In this document: positions 60,752 through 64,000 of the stretch, one piece after another | Layout of the letters: each line of letters begins with the position of its first letter | How positions within the stretch are numbered: position 1 is the first letter of the stretch | Assembly: GCA_023429995.1 (NCBI GenBank) | Contig: JAEZCE010000090.1 | Coordinates: forward strand, 1 to 64,000 | Length of the DNA stretch: 64,000 nucleotides | Direction: 5' to 3' | Source of the DNA: Bacillota bacterium | GTDB taxonomy: Bacteria > Bacillota > UBA4882 > UBA8346 | Translations under genes and position numbers: made by a program | The notes under the pieces: model-generated | The model's database searches: none | Told to the model about the DNA's origin: nothing | The model's input: the letters and a program-made list of their open reading frames with translations, nothing else

Positions 60752-61546
60752 ATGTTTTTAGATGAAATATTACGATCCAAGAAAAGCGAAATTGCCTTCC
60801 AAAAGGAGAAGCGCCCCTTTCGTGAGATCGAACGGGACCTTTACCGGTGTCCGCCGGTCCGGCCTTTTGAAAAAAGCTTGCGGGGAGACGCCATCCGTTT
60901 AATTGCCGAAGTCAAAAAGGCGTCTCCCTCAAAGGGATTACTATGTCCCAACTTTAATCCGGCGGCGTTGGCCAAAAGCTACGAATCGGGAGGAGCCGCG
61001 GCGATATCGGTCCTCACCGATGAAAAGTTCTTTCAAGGGTCTTTGGAATATTTGAAACAAGTGAAAGAAGCCACTTTGGGCACTCCGGTTCTACGGAAAG
61101 ATTTTATCCTGGATCCTTATCAACTGGCCCAGGCCAGACTGGCCGGAGCCGATGGGGTTCTGCTCATTGTGGCGGCCCTTGCCAAAGAGGAGTTTCATGT
61201 TCTGTTGCAAGAGGCTGTATCATTGGAATTAGCGCCGCTGGTGGAAGTTCATAACGAGAAAGAACTCGACATCGCTCTGGAAGCGGGGGCAAGGATTATC
61301 GGGATCAATAACCGCGATTTAACAACTTTTGAGGTTGCTTTGGGTACGACTTACCGGCTGCTGGAGGCCATCCCCGGCTCCTGCAGGCACGCCATCACGA
61401 TAGTATCGGAAAGCGGCATTAAAAATCGCCGCGACATCGAAGAACTTGCCGCAGCAGGTGTTGATGCCGTTTTAATCGGCGAGTCGCTGGTGAGGGCGGA
61501 AAATCCGGAGCGGAAAATTCATGAGTTGTTGGGGGTTGGCGGATGA
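60752..61546 (+). CDS. trpC: Indole-3-glycerol-phosphate synthase
   Basis: This TIM-barrel enzyme closes the indole ring of CdRP; 264 residues. Motifs: LIAEVKKASPSKG (Lys-bearing), SVLTDEKFFQGSLEYL, VLRKDFILDPYQL, EVHNEKELDIAL, IGINNRDLTTFEV and VSESGI. ATG 60752 follows GAGGTAA. Its end overlaps trpF by four bases (ATGA). Confidence 0.97.
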   Translation: MFLDEILRSKKSEIAFQKEKRPFREIERDLYRCPPVRPFEKSLRGDAIRLIAEVKKASPSKGLLCPNFNPAALAKSYESGGAAAISVLTDEKFFQGSLEYLKQVKEATLGTPVLRKDFILDPYQLAQARLAGADGVLLIVAALAKEEFHVLLQEAVSLELAPLVEVHNEKELDIALEAGARIIGINNRDLTTFEVALGTTYRLLEAIPGSCRHAITIVSESGIKNRRDIEELAAAGVDAVLIGESLVRAENPERKIHELLGVGG

Positions 61547-62178
61547 TTCCGGTGAAAATATGCGGGATTACCCGCCTGGAAGATGCCTTGGCCTGTGTTC
61601 ATCAGGGCGCATCGGCTCTGGGATTCGTATTTGCGCCGTCGAAGCGTCGGATAACGGTAGCCGAAGCCTATGAGATATCCCGGAAAATACCGCCGTTTAT
61701 CACCAAAGTGGGGGTTTTTGTAAACGAAGACGCCTCAGCGATTCGTGAAATTTTAAAAGATTGCCGGCTTGATTTGGCCCAATTGCACGGAACCGAATCG
61801 CAGACGATTACGGAAATCTTACCGGGACGTGTGATTAAGGCATTTAAGGCGGGTTTGGACCAACCGGATCCGGCTTGGCGGGGTCTGCCCATCCGGGCCA
61901 TTTTAATTGACGCCTTTTGCGCCGGTTCCGAAGGGGGGACCGGAAAAACTTTCGATTGGAATTTGTTTGAAGGATTCCGGAGTTTGGGTTATCCGATGAT
62001 TCTGGCCGGCGGCTTGCATCCGGGGAATATTCAAACCGCGATCGAAACCGCCCAACCCGATGCCGTCGATTTATCAAGCGGCGTAGAGTTGGAACCGGGG
62101 ATTAAAGATCACCGAAAAATCGGGGAATTGATGAACAATGTCCGGAAAATCAATCAAACTTGGGGAGGCGTCCCATGA
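61543..62178 (+). CDS. trpF: Phosphoribosylanthranilate isomerase
   Basis: This TIM-barrel isomerase acts between TrpD and TrpC; 211 residues. KICGITRLEDALACVHQGASA has the catalytic Cys, KVGVFVN follows, and LDLAQLHGTES, LIDAFCAGSEGGTGKTFDW (catalytic Asp) and LAGGLHPGN complete the barrel. It starts inside the end of trpC (ATGA) and overlaps the GNAT gene by four bases. Confidence 0.97.
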   Translation: MIPVKICGITRLEDALACVHQGASALGFVFAPSKRRITVAEAYEISRKIPPFITKVGVFVNEDASAIREILKDCRLDLAQLHGTESQTITEILPGRVIKAFKAGLDQPDPAWRGLPIRAILIDAFCAGSEGGTGKTFDWNLFEGFRSLGYPMILAGGLHPGNIQTAIETAQPDAVDLSSGVELEPGIKDHRKIGELMNNVRKINQTWGGVP

Positions 62179-62657
62179 CGATAACCGTCGCTCATCGGAA
62201 AGACGCCGGAGAGATCCTTGCCTTACAAAAATTAGCTTTTGTGAGTGAAGCCGTCACTTCTCAAAATTTTAATATTCCACCATTATTACAAACGTTGGAA
62301 GAGATGGTCAATGATTTTGAGGAATACATTTTTTTGAAAATGGTGGAAAACGGTAAAATCATCGGATCCGTGAAAGCTTTGGTCAAAGAAAAGACTTGTT
62401 ATATCGGCCGGTTGATTGTTCACCCCGATTATCAAAACCAAGGATTCGGGACTTGCTTAATGAAGAAAATCGAATCTATGTTTGTCGGTTGTTCAAGATT
62501 TGAGCTTTATACCGGTGAAAAGAGCGTTCAAAATATTCGTTTTTATCAAAATTTGGGATACCGGATTTTCAAAGTCCAAAAAATCTCGGAGCAATTAAGT
62601 CTCTTATATTTGGAGAAAATTATCCACCCTTTGAAGATGTATGAATTGAGAATATGA
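62175..62657 (+). CDS. GNAT family N-acetyltransferase
   Basis: This 160-residue acetyltransferase is located between trpF and trpB. The acetyl-CoA loop is seen as IGRLIVHPDYQNQGFGTCLM (Q/R-x-x-G-x-G/A type), followed by ELYTGEKSVQNIRFYQNLGY, as in typical GNATs. The start ATG 62175 overlaps the trpF stop in an ATGA and follows GGGGAGG, so it is translationally coupled to the trp genes. It is not part of the standard pathway; the substrate is unknown. An amine or amino acid in aromatic metabolism is a guess. Confidence 0.88.
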   Translation: MTITVAHRKDAGEILALQKLAFVSEAVTSQNFNIPPLLQTLEEMVNDFEEYIFLKMVENGKIIGSVKALVKEKTCYIGRLIVHPDYQNQGFGTCLMKKIESMFVGCSRFELYTGEKSVQNIRFYQNLGYRIFKVQKISEQLSLLYLEKIIHPLKMYELRI

Positions 62658-62674
62658 GACAGGAGTGAAATCAA

Positions 62675-63865
62675 GTGAATACTAAACGACAGGAATGGTA
62701 CTTCGGATCTTATGGCGGCCGGTATGTACCGGAAACATTAATGGCAGCTCTCGACGAACTTGACGCCGCCTATCGAAAATACGCCCAAGAACCGGATTTT
62801 ATCGCTGAATTGGAGGATTTATACCATCATTATTCGGGACGGCCGACTCCGTTATACTATGCCTCTCGTTTCAGCCGGGAACTTGGCGGGGGTAAAGTGT
62901 ACATGAAACGGGAGGACTTGAACCACACCGGGGCTCACAAAATCAACAACACGTTAGGCCAGATTTTAATGGCCAAGCGCATGGGCAAAAAAAGGATTAT
63001 CGCTGAAACCGGCGCCGGGCAGCATGGGGTGGCCACCGCAACCGTGGCGGCGAAGTTTGGAATGGAATGTGTGGTCTTTATGGGGGAAGTGGATATTGCC
63101 CGCCAATCTTTGAATGTTTTCCGGATGAAGCTATTGGGGGCCGAGGTCAGGCCGGTTTCTTCCGGCAACCGTACTTTAAAGGACGCCATGAATGAAGCCT
63201 TACGGGATTGGGTCGCCAATGTCGACGATACGTTCTATATTCTCGGCACAGTGGGAGGGCCCCATCCATACCCGGGTATGGTCCGGGATTTTCAATCGGT
63301 CATCGGCAGAGAGACCAAAAAACAAATCCTGGAGGCCGAAGGGAAATTGCCTGATTGTATCGTGGCTTGTGTAGGCGGAGGCAGCAACTCCATGGGAATT
63401 TTTCATGAGTTCATTCCCGAGACTTCGGTCCGGCTCATTGGAGTCGAAGCCGCCGGCAAAGGAATTGAAACCGGGGAACATGCGGCAAGTCTGGGACATG
63501 GAAAACCTGGGGTCTTGCATGGCGCTTTAAGCTATTTGCTTTCCGATCCCGACGGCCAGGTAATAGAGGCTTATTCGATCTCGGCGGGGCTGGATTATCC
63601 CGGTGTCGGTCCGGAACACAGTTTTCTCAGAGACAGCGGCCGCGCGGTTTACCATTCCATTACCGATGAAGAAGCTTTAAAAGGGTTCGAATATCTTACC
63701 AAAACCGAAGGGATTATTCCGGCTTTGGAGAGTTCCCACGCAGTCGCCGAGGGGATGAAGATCGCGCCGACATTGAAGGGCGATCAGATTTTGATCATTA
63801 ACCTTTCCGGCCGCGGGGATAAGGATATTTATACGGTGGCCAATGTGATGGGGGTGAAATTATGA
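62675..63865 (+). CDS. trpB: Tryptophan synthase beta subunit
   Basis: This pyridoxal phosphate enzyme (396 residues) joins indole and serine. Motifs: YGGRYVPETL, KREDLNHTGAHKINN with the PLP lysine, AETGAGQHGVATA, CVGGGSNSMGIFHEF (phosphate loop) and SAGLDYPGVGPEHS. The start is GTG 62675 behind AGGAGTGA. It overlaps trpA by four bases (ATGA). Confidence 0.98.
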   Translation: MNTKRQEWYFGSYGGRYVPETLMAALDELDAAYRKYAQEPDFIAELEDLYHHYSGRPTPLYYASRFSRELGGGKVYMKREDLNHTGAHKINNTLGQILMAKRMGKKRIIAETGAGQHGVATATVAAKFGMECVVFMGEVDIARQSLNVFRMKLLGAEVRPVSSGNRTLKDAMNEALRDWVANVDDTFYILGTVGGPHPYPGMVRDFQSVIGRETKKQILEAEGKLPDCIVACVGGGSNSMGIFHEFIPETSVRLIGVEAAGKGIETGEHAASLGHGKPGVLHGALSYLLSDPDGQVIEAYSISAGLDYPGVGPEHSFLRDSGRAVYHSITDEEALKGFEYLTKTEGIIPALESSHAVAEGMKIAPTLKGDQILIINLSGRGDKDIYTVANVMGVKL

Positions 63866-64000
63866 CCAGGATAGCCCAAAAATTTGCAGAGCTGCGCCAA
63901 GGGAAGAAAAAGGCTTTTATTCCTTATATTATGGCCGGGGATCCCAATTTAGAAAAAACCGTGGAATTGATTCAACGATTGTCCGAAAAAGGAGCCGATT
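63862..64000 (+). CDS. trpA: Tryptophan synthase alpha subunit (partial, cut by window end)
   Basis: Only the first 46 codons are present. MTRIAQKFAELRQGKKK and FIPYIMAGDPNLEKTVELI match the start of TrpA, including the Ala-Gly-Asp-Pro turn and the catalytic-Glu helix region that follows. It starts inside the trpB stop codon (ATGA) and runs off the window. Confidence 0.93.
   Translation, partial: MTRIAQKFAELRQGKKKAFIPYIMAGDPNLEKTVELIQRLSEKGAD

Overview
The window looks like a chromosome segment from an endospore-forming Bacillota (Firmicutes) with low-to-moderate GC. Evidence for this is spo0A, spoIVB, ytaF, two SPOCS/DUF3794-type coat or SipL-like proteins, fapR, mtrB (TRAP), a split transketolase, many TTG/GTG starts and strong AGGAGG-type ribosome binding sites. 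The mix (type I-beta plus type III glutamine synthetase, steA/steB-like genes beside spo0A, TRAP next to a trp operon) suggests a clostridial or deep-branching lineage rather than Bacillus. That placement is inference. I see no rRNA, tRNA, CRISPR array or intact insertion sequence.

Layout. 1-2.8 kb: a decayed heptad-repeat coding remnant, a YitT membrane protein, a one-cysteine peroxiredoxin and a small orphan. 2.9-8.9 kb: a membrane metallophosphoesterase, a 117-bp MITE-like element and a complete livJHMGF branched-chain amino acid ABC operon. 8.9-15.9 kb: two paralogous 55/56-residue proteins around a phage ABA-sandwich-like protein, then two unrelated glutamine synthetases (the first behind a perfect GlnR/TnrA-type box) and two tandem exported paralogues. 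16-18.9 kb: fapR-fabH behind a consensus promoter with an overlapping FapR operator, then a diguanylate cyclase. 19-29.7 kb: housekeeping genes obg, yhbY, proBA, nadD, yqeK, rsfS and leuS, with an RRM protein, YajQ and a PilZ protein inserted. 29.9-36.2 kb: spoIVB-spo0A-steA-steB-like-GT2-GT4-rnhA. 36.4-38.2 kb: transketolase subunits.

38.2-42.3 kb is a metal-homeostasis block. An M-box Mg2+ riboswitch controls a soluble MgtE-N/CBS protein. A probable NiCo (czcD) riboswitch, split by a 174-bp palindromic insertion, precedes a CDF metal exporter. ytaF is convergent to it. 42.6-49.5 kb holds the SPOCS-family proteins, a glycosyltransferase and PBP2. 49.6-56.3 kb holds small proteins, malic enzyme behind an unidentified structured leader with tandem terminators, a NarL-type two-component system, an orphan exported protein with toroid-like repeats, and a membrane protein with an RCK_C-like tail.

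56.3-64 kb is a tryptophan module: mtrB (TRAP), a leader with eleven NAG triplets separated by small hairpins, an attenuator, then an aroF-trpE gene fusion, trpG, trpD, trpC, trpF, a GNAT acetyltransferase, trpB and the start of trpA. DAHP synthase fused to TrpE puts the first aromatic-pathway step and the first tryptophan-branch step under one TRAP-controlled leader. The most unusual items are this fusion, the hairpin-interrupted TRAP site and the interrupted NiCo riboswitch.
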